In this document: piece after piece, positions 1 through 7,776 of the stretch
Numbering within the stretch: the stretch's first letter is position 1
How the letters are laid out: the number at the start of each line of letters is the position of its first letter
NCBI GenBank assembly: GCA_049694275.1
Contig: JBAVQS010000179.1
Coordinates: 1 to 8,515, forward strand
Direction: 5' to 3'
DNA length: 8,515 nucleotides
DNA from: JBAVQS01 sp049694275
Lineage (GTDB): Bacteria > Chloroflexota > Anaerolineae > UBA4142 > SHND01
Made by a program: the position numbers and the translations under genes
The notes under the pieces: model-generated
Database searches by the model: none
Told to the model about the DNA's origin: nothing
Seen by the model: the letters and a program-made list of their open reading frames with translations, nothing else

Positions 1-187
1 CGTTGTCGCTCACGCGGATGAGCGTCACGCCCCCTTCGCGAATCTCAATCGAGATGGCGGTCGCCCCGGCGTCAATCGCGTTCTCGACCAGCTCCTTGAC
101 CACCGACGCCGGCCGTTCGACCACCTCACCTGCCGCGATGCGCTCCGCAACGGACTTGTCCAGAATGTGTACGCGTGGTTCGCCCAT
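1..187 (-). CDS. mutL: DNA mismatch repair protein MutL, N-terminal fragment (cut by window edge)
   Basis: Only the first 62 codons are present; the gene continues beyond position 1. MutL is the GHKL-family ATPase that couples MutS mismatch recognition to strand incision and excision in the cytoplasm. The visible part contains the family signature: AERIAAGEVVERPASVVKEL (about residues 14-33) followed by VENAIDAGAT, which includes the N-box Asn36 that helps bind Mg-ATP, and it breaks off at SDN, the start of the DNG motif. The ATG at 187 is chosen because the protein begins with the usual short lead (MGEPRVHILD) before that motif, and an upstream ATG in another frame stops at once. The Shine-Dalgarno match is weak (AAAGG about 12 nt upstream). 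It lies 61 bp downstream of a small gene that itself follows mutS, so it is probably the third cistron of that unit. The C-terminal dimerisation/endonuclease region is not visible, so endonuclease status cannot be judged. Confidence 0.96.
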   Translation of the reverse strand, partial: MGEPRVHILDKSVAERIAAGEVVERPASVVKELVENAIDAGATAISIEIREGGVTLIRVSDN

Positions 188-217
188 CTTTATACTCGAC
201 CTTTACTCATATGCAGA

Positions 218-249
218 ACGCGCCGTGTGCTCTGACAAACAGGGCGCGT
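218..249 (-). other. Inverted repeat between the small gene and mutL
   Basis: The arms ACGCGCC (218-224) and GGCGCGT (243-249) are perfect reverse complements, 7 bp of GC-rich stem with an 18-nt loop. The structure begins at the stop codon of the small gene (TGA at 251-249). No run of U follows in the direction of transcription, so it does not look like an intrinsic terminator; it could be a processing or attenuating hairpin in the mRNA, or chance in GC-rich DNA. Confidence 0.3.
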
Positions 250-689
250 CAGATTCCCTTCACTGGATATTGCGCAACAATATTATCCAACTGTTTTATA
301 ATCCCAGGCAACCAACTCTGGTCCAGTCGTCTTGATTCGAAAGTGAGCCGATTGCCATCACCTGGCCGGTCCATTGCAACCCCATGCAGCGCAATATGTC
401 CGAACCGGTCTCCCACCAGGGTCAGCAAAACCTGTCCCTCCATCGTTTCGAATTTTGCCTGCGCATCGAGAGCCGCATATAAATGCTGAACCTGTTCCCG
501 AAACGAGAGGAAAGCGTAACGTTCTATCGCGGCTCGATACTTGCCCCTAAAAGCGCCCGCTTGGAGCGAAACATCAACCACGAGCCAGTTGGCATCCCAA
601 TAATCTGTCGCTTCGGGCCTTTCTGCGTCAAGAATCTGGAAAAGAATGTACTCGGCATCGCCGCCGATTTTCAGATCTATGGGCTGCAT
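249..689 (-). CDS. Small acidic protein resembling WapI-type immunity family; function unknown
   Basis: A 146-residue soluble protein with no signal peptide or membrane segment. I chose the ATG at 689 (MQPIDLKIGGDAEY) because GGAG at 702-699 lies 9 nt before it; a TTG at 704 would add five residues but would consume that ribosome site. The sequence alternates short beta-like stretches with one helix. It has a DANWLVVDVSLQAG segment early, SFREQVQHLYAALDAQAKFE in the middle, then a GHIALHG strand and a DQSWLPGIIKQLDNI tail. This pattern (D-NWL near the N-terminus, an E/D-rich middle, GHI, then DQ-x-L-P near the end) resembles from memory the widespread family often labelled WapI-like immunity protein, members of which neutralise contact-dependent toxins. 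No toxin gene is visible nearby. It sits 32 bp after mutS and 61 bp before mutL on the same strand, so it is probably co-transcribed with mismatch repair genes. The gene is well supported; the family name is tentative. Confidence 0.82.
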   Translation of the reverse strand: MQPIDLKIGGDAEYILFQILDAERPEATDYWDANWLVVDVSLQAGAFRGKYRAAIERYAFLSFREQVQHLYAALDAQAKFETMEGQVLLTLVGDRFGHIALHGVAMDRPGDGNRLTFESRRLDQSWLPGIIKQLDNIVAQYPVKGI

Positions 690-720
690 ACACACGCTCT
701 CCAAGCTCGCTGGCTATACA

Positions 721-744
721 ACTATCCGACCATCCGACTATCCG
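721..744 (-). repeat. Three tandem 8-bp units at the 3' end of mutS
   Basis: On the plus strand ACTATCCG, ACCATCCG and ACTATCCG follow one another without gaps; the outer two are identical and the middle differs at one base. On the coding (minus) strand they encode the last residues of MutS (SDSRMVG) and supply the stop codon (TAG at 724-722). The unit is not a multiple of three, so loss of one copy would change frame, but another TAG is then met four codons later, so only the extreme tail would change. Confidence 0.75.
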
Positions 745-3541
745 ATTCTTTGATCTTGACCTGCATCTCGTTCAGCAGGTTCAACGCCTGGACCGGCGTC
801 ATGTTTGCAATATCCACCACCGCCAGCTTTTCGAAAATGCTCCGCCACGTCTCGGCACGCGCCTCATAGAGCGCGTGCGCTTCGGCGGCGACGGTGGACG
901 GAGGGCTAACTATCGTCTCCTGACCACTCGCTGCTTCCCCACCCTCTCCTGTCTGGCGAATGATGGCCGACGACCCCAGCGTTGCGCCCTTCAGCGGACG
1001 CAGGTTCGCCGAGGCGGGCTGACCACGCGCCTCCCGCGTCTGTTCCAGCCCGCGCAATACTGCCTCCGCCCGCTCGATGACGCGCGCCGGCAGGCCGGCC
1101 AGCCGCGCGACGTGAATGCCAAAGCTCTTTTCTGCGCCGCCGGGGATCACCTGGCGGAGGAAGATCACTTCTTCGCCATGCTCCTTGATCGCCATCGTAT
1201 AGTTCTTGACCGCGCCGCCGTGCGCGCGGATGCTGTCGGCAAATTCGAGCTGGGTCAGTTCATGATAATGGGTCGCAAAGAGGGTCTTGCTACCGATGAG
1301 GTTGTGAATCTCTTCGGCAATCGCCCAGGCGAGCGAGATGCCGTCATAGGTCGAGGTGCCACGGCCCACCTCGTCGAGGACAATGAGGCTGCGCGGCGTG
1401 GCGTGGCGCAGAATATGACTCGTCTCGCTCATCTCGACGAGAAAGGTCGAGCGCCCCTGCGCAATATCATCGCTTGCGCCGACGCGCGTAAAGATGCGGT
1501 CGGTCAGGCCGATGTGCGCCGAGCGCGCCGGAACGAAAGAGCCGAACTGCGCCATCAGGACAATGAGCGCCACCTGGCGCACAAAGACGCTCTTGCCTGA
1601 CATGTTCGGGCCGGTCAGGATGATCACCCGCTGCGATTCGTCGTCGAGCCGCGCGTCATTCGGCACAAAGGTTTCGCCTTCGCGCAGGAACCGCTCGACG
1701 ACCGGGTGCCGCCCTTCGTGGATTTCGAGCACATCCCCATCGTCCACAACCGGCTTGCAATACCCATACTGCGCGGCCACCTCCGCCAGCGCCGAAAGGG
1801 TATCCAGTTGCGCCAGGATTCGCGCCGCCGCCTGCAAGCGCGCCGCATGCTGGATCACCGCGACGCGGACCTGGACAAAGAGCTCGTATTCCAGGTCCTT
1901 GACGCGGTCCTCGGTCGAGAGGATACGCGCCTCCTGCGTCTTGAGCTCGGGCGTCACATATCGCTCGGCGTGCGAGATGGTGGCGCGGCGCTCGTAATCT
2001 TTGGGAATCAGGTGGCCCTGGCTGCGCGGCGCCTCGATGAAAAAGCCAAAGACCTCGTTATACCGCACCCGCAGGTTCTTGATCCCCGTTCGCTGGCGCT
2101 CCTTTTCCTCCAGCTCGCTCAGCCAGTTTTTCCCGGCGACTGCGCCCTGGCGCAGTTCGTCCAGCGCCGGCTCGTAACCGGGCTTGATCAGCCCGCCCTC
2201 CTTGATAAAGATGGGCGGATCATCCACCAGCGCCCGGTCGATCAGGTCGAACACGTCCTGCAGCTCATCCAACTGGGATTCCAGCTCGCGCAGCCGGGCC
2301 GAGGTCGCCGGCTTGAGCCGCGCCTTGATCTGGGGAAGCCGCCGGAGCGCCCGCTTGAGCGCGATCAGGTCGCGGGCGTTTGCATTTCCAAAGCCGATTC
2401 GCCCGACAAGCCGTTCGACATCATAGAGCCCATCCAGCAGTTTGCGCAGGTCCTCGCGGAGAAAAGCGTTCGTCACCAGCTCGCCAACCGCGTCCAGCCG
2501 GGCCTGAATCAGGCGCAAATCGAGCAGCGGCTGTTGAATCCAGCGCTTGAGGAGGCGCGCGCCCATCGCCGTGACGGTCTGATCGAGCACGCCAAACAAA
2601 GAGCGCGCGCTGCGTTGGCGAACCGGTGAACCGCCGGTCATGGCGTCGGGAGAGACGTCACCGGCATGGAGCGGAGTGGTCAGTTCAAGATTGCGCCGGG
2701 TGGCGATGTCGAGGGTCATATAATCGCCCAGCGCATAAGTCCAGAGCCCGTTCAGGTGCTTGAGCTCGCCGCCGCGCGCCGCCAGGTCCGTCAAATAGTG
2801 CAGGACCGCGCCTGCGGCTGCAGTCGCGAGGGGCAGCGCTTCGCAGCCAAACGGTTCGAGCGTTGCCGTCTTGAAATGCGCGGTCAGGTCCGCCCGCGCC
2901 CGTTCCGCGTCGCAAACCTTGTCCTCCACCGGCGAGATGCGCACAGAGCGCATGGATCTGAGACGGGCAACAAAAGCTTCGTCCGCCGCCAGCGACTGCG
3001 GCAGCACATACTCGCTCGCCTCCACCCGCTGCAGCTCGTCCAGCAGCCGCGCCTCGGCGTCCACCCCTTCGATTTGGGTCGTCGCGAACTCGCCCGTCGA
3101 GATGTCGGCAACGGCGAGGCCAAAAGCCGCTCCCGGCGCTCGCACAATCGCCGCCAAAAAGTTATCGCGCTTGGCCTGCAAGAGCGCATCCTCGACCACC
3201 GTGCCAGGGGTGATCACCCGGATGACGTCTCGCTTGACCAGCCGCTTGACCTTTTTCGGGTCCTCCAGCTGTTCGACCAGCGCGACCTTGTACCCCTTGT
3301 CGATCAGCCGGGCAATGTAGGACTGGACATGGTGATGCGGCACGCCCGCCATCGGCAAGCGCACCCCTTTGGCAAAGGAGCGATGCGTGAGCGCCAGTTC
3401 CAGCTCGCGCGCGGCGATTTTCGCATCGGCGTCAAAGGTCTCGAAAAAATCGCCGAGGCGAAAGAGGACCAGCGCATCGGGGAAACGCGCCTTGATCTGG
3501 CGATATTGCGCCAGCATGGGAGTCAGGTGTTTTTCTTCCAA
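722..3541 (-). CDS. mutS: DNA mismatch repair ATPase MutS (MutS1 type)
   Basis: Recognises base mismatches and small loops and, in an ATP-dependent clamp state, recruits MutL. Numbering from the TTG at 3541 (939 residues): mismatch-binding Phe-x-Glu motif GDFFETF at 30-36 (Phe32, Glu34); connector, lever and clamp regions at about 120-600; Walker A GPNMSGKS at 644-651; Walker B LIVLDEVGRGTSTYDG with Asp723/Glu724; signature FATHYHEL at 755-762. This is a full MutS1, not MutS2: the mismatch domain is present and no Smr domain is seen. It is longer than the usual 850-880 residues, mainly through a variable Gly/Ala/Ser-rich linker at about 835-890 before the conserved C-terminal helix (ANMTPVQALNLLNEMQ). 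The start is uncertain. TTG at 3541 gives MEEKHLTPML, matching the family's usual TPM lead; a TTG at 3571 would add 10 residues but would include a putative -10 box; ATG at 3517 would remove the TP residues. No site has a good Shine-Dalgarno sequence. It is divergent from the kinase gene and leads a mutS-X-mutL unit. Confidence 0.97.
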   Translation of the reverse strand: MEEKHLTPMLAQYRQIKARFPDALVLFRLGDFFETFDADAKIAARELELALTHRSFAKGVRLPMAGVPHHHVQSYIARLIDKGYKVALVEQLEDPKKVKRLVKRDVIRVITPGTVVEDALLQAKRDNFLAAIVRAPGAAFGLAVADISTGEFATTQIEGVDAEARLLDELQRVEASEYVLPQSLAADEAFVARLRSMRSVRISPVEDKVCDAERARADLTAHFKTATLEPFGCEALPLATAAAGAVLHYLTDLAARGGELKHLNGLWTYALGDYMTLDIATRRNLELTTPLHAGDVSPDAMTGGSPVRQRSARSLFGVLDQTVTAMGARLLKRWIQQPLLDLRLIQARLDAVGELVTNAFLREDLRKLLDGLYDVERLVGRIGFGNANARDLIALKRALRRLPQIKARLKPATSARLRELESQLDELQDVFDLIDRALVDDPPIFIKEGGLIKPGYEPALDELRQGAVAGKNWLSELEEKERQRTGIKNLRVRYNEVFGFFIEAPRSQGHLIPKDYERRATISHAERYVTPELKTQEARILSTEDRVKDLEYELFVQVRVAVIQHAARLQAAARILAQLDTLSALAEVAAQYGYCKPVVDDGDVLEIHEGRHPVVERFLREGETFVPNDARLDDESQRVIILTGPNMSGKSVFVRQVALIVLMAQFGSFVPARSAHIGLTDRIFTRVGASDDIAQGRSTFLVEMSETSHILRHATPRSLIVLDEVGRGTSTYDGISLAWAIAEEIHNLIGSKTLFATHYHELTQLEFADSIRAHGGAVKNYTMAIKEHGEEVIFLRQVIPGGAEKSFGIHVARLAGLPARVIERAEAVLRGLEQTREARGQPASANLRPLKGATLGSSAIIRQTGEGGEAASGQETIVSPPSTVAAEAHALYEARAETWRSIFEKLAVVDIANMTPVQALNLLNEMQVKIKESDSRMVG

Positions 3542-3551
3542 GTCGTTATGG

Positions 3552-3560
3552 AGTATAGCA
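3552..3560 (-). promoter_or_regulatory. Possible extended -10 promoter for mutS
   Basis: Reading the minus strand, TGC directly precedes TATACT (TATACT at 3557-3552), giving a TGn extended -10 element. No convincing -35 lies 16-18 bp upstream (CCCATA or similar). Transcription would begin near 3545, giving an almost leaderless mRNA if translation starts at TTG 3541, or a leader of about 28 nt if it starts at ATG 3517. It supports rejecting the more upstream TTG at 3571. Confidence 0.4.
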
Positions 3561-3584
3561 CAAAAGTTCAAACTTATGGGGGCA

Positions 3585-3613
3585 TTGACACTTTAAAAGG
3601 ACCTCGCTAAAAT
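3585..3613 (+). promoter_or_regulatory. Sigma70-type promoter driving the hybrid kinase operon
   Basis: TTGACA at 3585-3590 is a perfect -35 box and TAAAAT at 3608-3613 is a 5/6 match to the -10 consensus, separated by exactly 17 bp. Transcription should start near 3620, leaving a 5' leader of about 120 nt before the ATG at 3741. No recognisable riboswitch or strong hairpin was seen in that leader; it contains a 9-bp direct repeat TGTCTCCTG (3653-3661 and 3705-3713) of unknown meaning. Confidence 0.72.
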
Positions 3614-3731
3614 ACCCGCACTCATCGCCGCAGCCCAACCCTTCCCCCGGTTTGTCTCCTGCATCACAGCTTGCCACTTTGAGGGAACGTCTTGTGGTCC
3701 ATCGTGTCTCCTGAAAAGAAACCTGAAGGTT

Positions 3732-3735
3732 GAGG
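3732..3735 (+). promoter_or_regulatory. Ribosome binding site of the hybrid kinase gene
   Basis: GAGG lies 5 nt before the ATG at 3741, with AAGG a little further upstream. This fixes the start and is one of the clearer Shine-Dalgarno sites in the window. Confidence 0.7.
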
Positions 3736-3740
3736 TATTC

Positions 3741-6700
3741 ATGTCCAACCCGGACTCTTACTATCAAAACCTGGAACAAAAGGTCGCCGCACAGGATATT
3801 CAACTTGCCGCCGTCCAGGCTACGCTGGAGCAGCGCAATGCCGAACTTGCAGTTATCAACGGCATTCAGCAGGGGCTCGCTTCGCAGGTTGATATGCAAG
3901 TGATCTATGATTTCGTCGGCGACAAGATTCGCGAGATCTTTGACGCGCAGGCGATCTTTATCACGCGGTATGATGCGGCGACCGACCTGGGCCACTACTA
4001 TTACCTGGTCGAAAAGGGACAGCGTTTTTACCCCGCGCCGTTCACACCCGGTCCCATCGGACAAGAGATGCGCCGAACCCTTCAACCGATGCTCATGCGA
4101 AACCCGGCTGACTTTGTGCGATACGAGTCGGGGACCATTCCCGGAACGGCGCCGGTCCAATCCGCCGTTTATGTTCCGCTCGTCGCCGCGGGACAACTCA
4201 CGGGGTCCATCTCTCTGCAAAACCTGGACCGCGAAAATGCCTTTAGCGAGTCCGACGTACGCCTCCTCATGACCATCGCCTCGTCCATGGGCGTCGCACT
4301 GGAAAACGCGCGCCTCTTTGCCGAGACCAAACGCCTGCTGGCCGAGACCGAACAGCGCAATGCGGAACTGGCAATCATTAACAGCGTCGGACAAGGGCTC
4401 GCCAAAGAGCTCGACTTTCAGGCGATCATTGACCTGGTCGGCGACAAGATTCGCGATATCTTTAGAGCGCCGGTCGTCGGCATCCAGTTATATGACCCGG
4501 CGACCAATTACATCTCTTATCCCTATACCTTTGAAGACGGGGCGCGCTTTCAATTTCCATCGCGACCGCTTGGCGCCGGTTTTACCGGGCATATCATTCG
4601 CACCGGCCAGCCGCTCATCATCCATCACGACATGGAACAAAAGATGTCCGAACTCGGCAGCATTACCTTTCCCGGCACCGCCATGCACCAATCGTATGCC
4701 GGCGTCCCCATCAGTTCCGGCAGCCAGGTCACCGGCGTTATCGCGCTCGAAGACGCCCAACCCAACGCTTTTCCCGAAACCGCGGTCAACCTGTTGACCA
4801 CGCTCGCATCGAACCTGGGCGTCGCCCTGCAGAATGCGCGCCTTTTCGCCGAAACGAAACGCCTCCTCGCCGAGACCGAGCAGCGCGCGACCGAGCTCGC
4901 CACCGTCAATCGCATCAGCCAGGCCATCGCTTCCGAGCTCGAGCCCGACGCCCTGATTCAACTGGTGGGGGATCAAATTCGTCAAGCCTTTGAGGCCGAC
5001 GTCGCCTATGTCGCGCTGCTCGACCGGCAGACCACCTTGATTCACTTTCCATACAGCTATGGCGAATCGTTCACGGCCTTTCCCCTGGGCGAGGGGCTGA
5101 CGAGCAAGATTATCGAGTCCGGCGAGCCGCTCCTCATCAACCGCGAGATCGGGGCCCGCCGCGCCGAACTCGGCGCCTCACTCGTGGGCCGGGAAGCCAA
5201 ATCCTACCTGGGCGTTCCCATCCTGATTGGCAAGCAGGCGGTCGGCGCACTGAGCGTCCAGAGCCTGAAAACCGAAGGGCGCTTTGACGAGGACGACGTG
5301 CGGTTGTTGACCACCCTGGCCGCGAATGTGGGGACCGCGCTCCACAATGCCCAGTTGTATCGCGAGGCCGAACGGCGCGCCGGCGAAATGGCGGCGCTGA
5401 CCGAGATCGGGCGCGAGATCTCTTCGACCCTCGACATGCAAACAGTGCTGGAACGGATTACCCGGAACGCGCGCGAGATGCTGACCGGCGAGACCAGCGC
5501 GGTTTTCATGCTGGAGCCCGACGGGCAAACCCTGCGCCCGATTGCCGCGATTGGGAAAATTGCCGACGCCGTCATGGCTTATCGCCCCCGCCTGGGCGCG
5601 GGGCTGATCGGAGCCATCACCCAGAACGGCGTCGCCGAGATCGTTCAGGATGCGCTCCAGGACCCGCGTTCCATGCACCTGGCAGGCACCTCTTATAACG
5701 AAGAGGGCGAAAAGCTCATGGTCGCCCCGCTTATGGCCGGCGTGCAGCGCGTGGGCGCGATGGCGATCTGGCGCGGAAACCGGGATCGCATCTTTACGCC
5801 GGATGAGCTCGAATTCCTGATCGGACTCTCGCGCCAGGCGGCCATTGCAATCCAGAACGCGCGGTTGTTCAACGAAATTCAGCAACAACGCGAGTATTTC
5901 GAATCGGTTGTTCAAACAAGCCCTGTTGCGATTGTCCTGGTAGACCCCTATCAAAACGTTGTTTCCTGGAATCCGGCTGCCGAGAAACTTTTTGGCTACA
6001 GCCGTCAAGAAGCGGTGGGACGAAATCTCGACGATCTCGTGGCAAACGATCCCGAGATCCGGACATCAGCGGAACGCTTTACCCCCCAAAGCTATCGAGG
6101 CCAAACCCATCACGCGATCACCCGGCGAACACGTCAAGATGGAACGCTGATCGACGTCGAGCTATTTGGCGAAATCATCCAACTATCCGGACGTATCGTC
6201 GGAGGCTTTGCGATTTACCACGATATCACCGAAATACAGCGCGCGCGCCAGGCCGCTGAAGACGCGAATAAAGCCAAAAGCAATTTTCTCGCGAACATGA
6301 GCCATGAGTTGCGGACCCCACTGAATGCCATTATCGGTTACAGCGAGATGCTGACGGAAGAGGCCGAGGGCATCGGCCAGGAAAGACTGGTCCCTGACCT
6401 GCGAAAGATCAATATCGCCGGCAAGCACCTGCTTGACCTCATCAACGCCATCCTTGACCTGAGTAAGATCGAAGCGGGCAGGATGGAGCTCTATCTCGAA
6501 ACCTTTGATATCGCCCGGATGGTCAACGATGTGGCCGTCGTGATCCAGCCCCTCGTCGCCAAAAACGACAACCGGCTCCAGGTCCGCGTGGCCGGCGACG
6601 TGGGGATGATGCACGCCGACCTCACCAAGGTTCGACAGAGCTTGTTTAACCTGCTGAGCAATGCCTGCAAGTTTACCGAGCACGGAACCGTGATAGTCGA

Positions 6701-7754
6701 GGTCGCGCGGGAACAGCGGGAGGGCGCGGATTGGGTCACATTCCGCGTGACTGACACCGGCATCGGGCTGACCCCCGCGCAAAAGGCCCGGCTGTTCCAG
6801 GAATTCACCCAGGCAGATACGAGCACCGCGCGTAAATATGGGGGTACGGGCCTGGGCCTGGCGCTGAGCCGCCGATTCTGCACCATGATGGGCGGAGAGA
6901 TTACGGTTGAGAGCGAACCGGGGCGAGGGAGTGTCTTTACGATTCTCTTACCGCCGGAGGTCCGGCCACAGATACAGGACCCGCCAATCGAAATTCCTCC
7001 AACGCTCCCCAACACGCAAAAGGTCGTGGTGATTGACGATGACTCGGGCGCACGCGAGCTCTTGCAGCGGCTGTTGCGCACGGAAGGATTCAGCGTGCTG
7101 ACCGCCGCCGGCGGTGAAGAGGGACTGCGGCTCATCCAGGCCGTCCGTCCCGATGTGATTACGCTCGACGTCATGATGCCGGGCATGGATGGCTGGGCCG
7201 TGCTTGCACAACTCAAGAGCAATTCCGTCACGGCGAGCATTCCGGTCATTATGGTCACGATTCTCGACGATCAAAATCTCGGATACGCTCTGGGCGTCGC
7301 CGACTATATCACAAAGCCCGTGGACCGCGAGCGGCTGATCGCCGTGCTCAGCCGCTTCCGCCGGGACCCGGCGGCGAACAGCGTGCTCATCGTAGACGAC
7401 GATTCCGCCGTGCGCGAGCTATTTCGCCGCATTCTCGAAAAAGAGGGGTGGGCCCTACGCGAGGCGGGAAACGGACGCGCCGGTCTCGAGCAGGTCGCGG
7501 ACAAAACTCCCGACCTCATCCTGCTCGACCTGATGATGCCCGAGATGGATGGGTTTGAATTTGTCGACGAACTGCGTAAAAACCCCGCCTGGCGAAGCCT
7601 TCCCATCGTGATTATCACCGCCAAGGAGATCACGCCCCAGGACCGGGAACGCCTCAACGGGTACGTGGCGCGAATTCTGGAGAAAGGGACCTACAGCCAC
7701 GAGGAACTGGTCGCGCAGGTGCGCCAGGTGATGGCCTGGAGTCAAAAGGGGTAG
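3741..7754 (+). CDS. Soluble hybrid sensor histidine kinase: 4 GAF, PAS, HisKA, HATPase, 2 receivers
   Basis: A 1337-residue cytoplasmic hybrid kinase with no membrane segment or signal peptide. It senses a signal, autophosphorylates on His and passes phosphate to Asp residues. Order: N-terminal coiled coil (about 8-40), GAF1 (50-190), GAF2 (225-366), GAF3 (400-541), GAF4 (565-709), PAS (717-833), HisKA with H-box MSHELRTPLNAIIGYSEML (phospho-acceptor His855), HATPase_c with N-box NLLSNACKF (Asn974), G1 DTGIGL (1005-1010) and G2 GGTGLGLALS (1034-1043), a Pro-rich linker (1070-1092), REC1 (Asp1143, Thr1173, Lys1192) and REC2 (Asp1263, Thr1293, Lys1315). All catalytic and phospho-accepting residues are present, so it should be active. 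The GAFs are joined by near-identical signalling helices. The only cysteines are in or near the kinase core (976, 1047), so covalent bilin binding by the GAFs is unlikely; the ligand is unknown. No Hpt domain follows the receivers. The ATG at 3741 has a GAGG site. It is followed 22 bp later by a lone receiver, probably in the same operon. Confidence 0.95.
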   Translation: MSNPDSYYQNLEQKVAAQDIQLAAVQATLEQRNAELAVINGIQQGLASQVDMQVIYDFVGDKIREIFDAQAIFITRYDAATDLGHYYYLVEKGQRFYPAPFTPGPIGQEMRRTLQPMLMRNPADFVRYESGTIPGTAPVQSAVYVPLVAAGQLTGSISLQNLDRENAFSESDVRLLMTIASSMGVALENARLFAETKRLLAETEQRNAELAIINSVGQGLAKELDFQAIIDLVGDKIRDIFRAPVVGIQLYDPATNYISYPYTFEDGARFQFPSRPLGAGFTGHIIRTGQPLIIHHDMEQKMSELGSITFPGTAMHQSYAGVPISSGSQVTGVIALEDAQPNAFPETAVNLLTTLASNLGVALQNARLFAETKRLLAETEQRATELATVNRISQAIASELEPDALIQLVGDQIRQAFEADVAYVALLDRQTTLIHFPYSYGESFTAFPLGEGLTSKIIESGEPLLINREIGARRAELGASLVGREAKSYLGVPILIGKQAVGALSVQSLKTEGRFDEDDVRLLTTLAANVGTALHNAQLYREAERRAGEMAALTEIGREISSTLDMQTVLERITRNAREMLTGETSAVFMLEPDGQTLRPIAAIGKIADAVMAYRPRLGAGLIGAITQNGVAEIVQDALQDPRSMHLAGTSYNEEGEKLMVAPLMAGVQRVGAMAIWRGNRDRIFTPDELEFLIGLSRQAAIAIQNARLFNEIQQQREYFESVVQTSPVAIVLVDPYQNVVSWNPAAEKLFGYSRQEAVGRNLDDLVANDPEIRTSAERFTPQSYRGQTHHAITRRTRQDGTLIDVELFGEIIQLSGRIVGGFAIYHDITEIQRARQAAEDANKAKSNFLANMSHELRTPLNAIIGYSEMLTEEAEGIGQERLVPDLRKINIAGKHLLDLINAILDLSKIEAGRMELYLETFDIARMVNDVAVVIQPLVAKNDNRLQVRVAGDVGMMHADLTKVRQSLFNLLSNACKFTEHGTVIVEVAREQREGADWVTFRVTDTGIGLTPAQKARLFQEFTQADTSTARKYGGTGLGLALSRRFCTMMGGEITVESEPGRGSVFTILLPPEVRPQIQDPPIEIPPTLPNTQKVVVIDDDSGARELLQRLLRTEGFSVLTAAGGEEGLRLIQAVRPDVITLDVMMPGMDGWAVLAQLKSNSVTASIPVIMVTILDDQNLGYALGVADYITKPVDRERLIAVLSRFRRDPAANSVLIVDDDSAVRELFRRILEKEGWALREAGNGRAGLEQVADKTPDLILLDLMMPEMDGFEFVDELRKNPAWRSLPIVIITAKEITPQDRERLNGYVARILEKGTYSHEELVAQVRQVMAWSQKG
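4305..4886 (+). repeat. Duplicated signalling-helix segment between GAF modules of the kinase
   Basis: The 18 residues NARLFAETKRLLAETEQR occur identically at residues 189-206 (4305-4358) and 365-382 (4833-4886), each at the end of a GAF domain and leading into the next. A shorter copy of the following stretch (EQRNAELAVIN, then DLVGDKIR-like sequence) also precedes GAF1, giving a repeat period of about 175 residues. The DNA copies differ at several synonymous positions while the protein is identical, which points to an old module duplication kept by selection rather than a recent copy. Confidence 0.85.
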
Positions 7755-7776
7755 CGGCACGGGAGCGCATTGATTT

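Noticed and set aside
188..248. A separate promoter for mutL (TTGTCA-like and TATAAA-like boxes)
   Set aside because: The spacing from TTGTCA to any -10-like box is 18-20 bp with poor matches, and TATAAA is immediately before the start codon, so the transcript would begin inside the gene. Co-transcription with mutS is simpler.
218..249. Intrinsic terminator after the small gene
   Set aside because: The GC stem is present but there is no downstream U-tract and the loop is 18 nt; kept only as an inverted repeat.
1706..3610. Two long plus-strand open frames (about 307 and 314 codons) opposite mutS
   Set aside because: They lie wholly or almost wholly antisense to a clearly conserved mutS. Their translations are Arg/Gln/Leu-rich with no recognisable motif, as expected for a shadow frame of GC-rich coding DNA.
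3620..3740. Riboswitch in the kinase leader
   Set aside because: No conserved aptamer core or strong stem was recognised; only weak 4-bp pairings and a 9-bp direct repeat are seen.
3546..4394. Minus-strand frame of 282 codons opposite the start of the kinase gene
   Set aside because: Antisense to GAF1/GAF2 and the kinase promoter region, with no family motif and no ribosome site; treated as a shadow of the GAF repeats.
4488..6008. Minus-strand frames of 185 and 276 codons opposite the kinase
   Set aside because: They read through complementary repeats of the GAF modules and show no domain signature; the plus-strand kinase fully explains this region.
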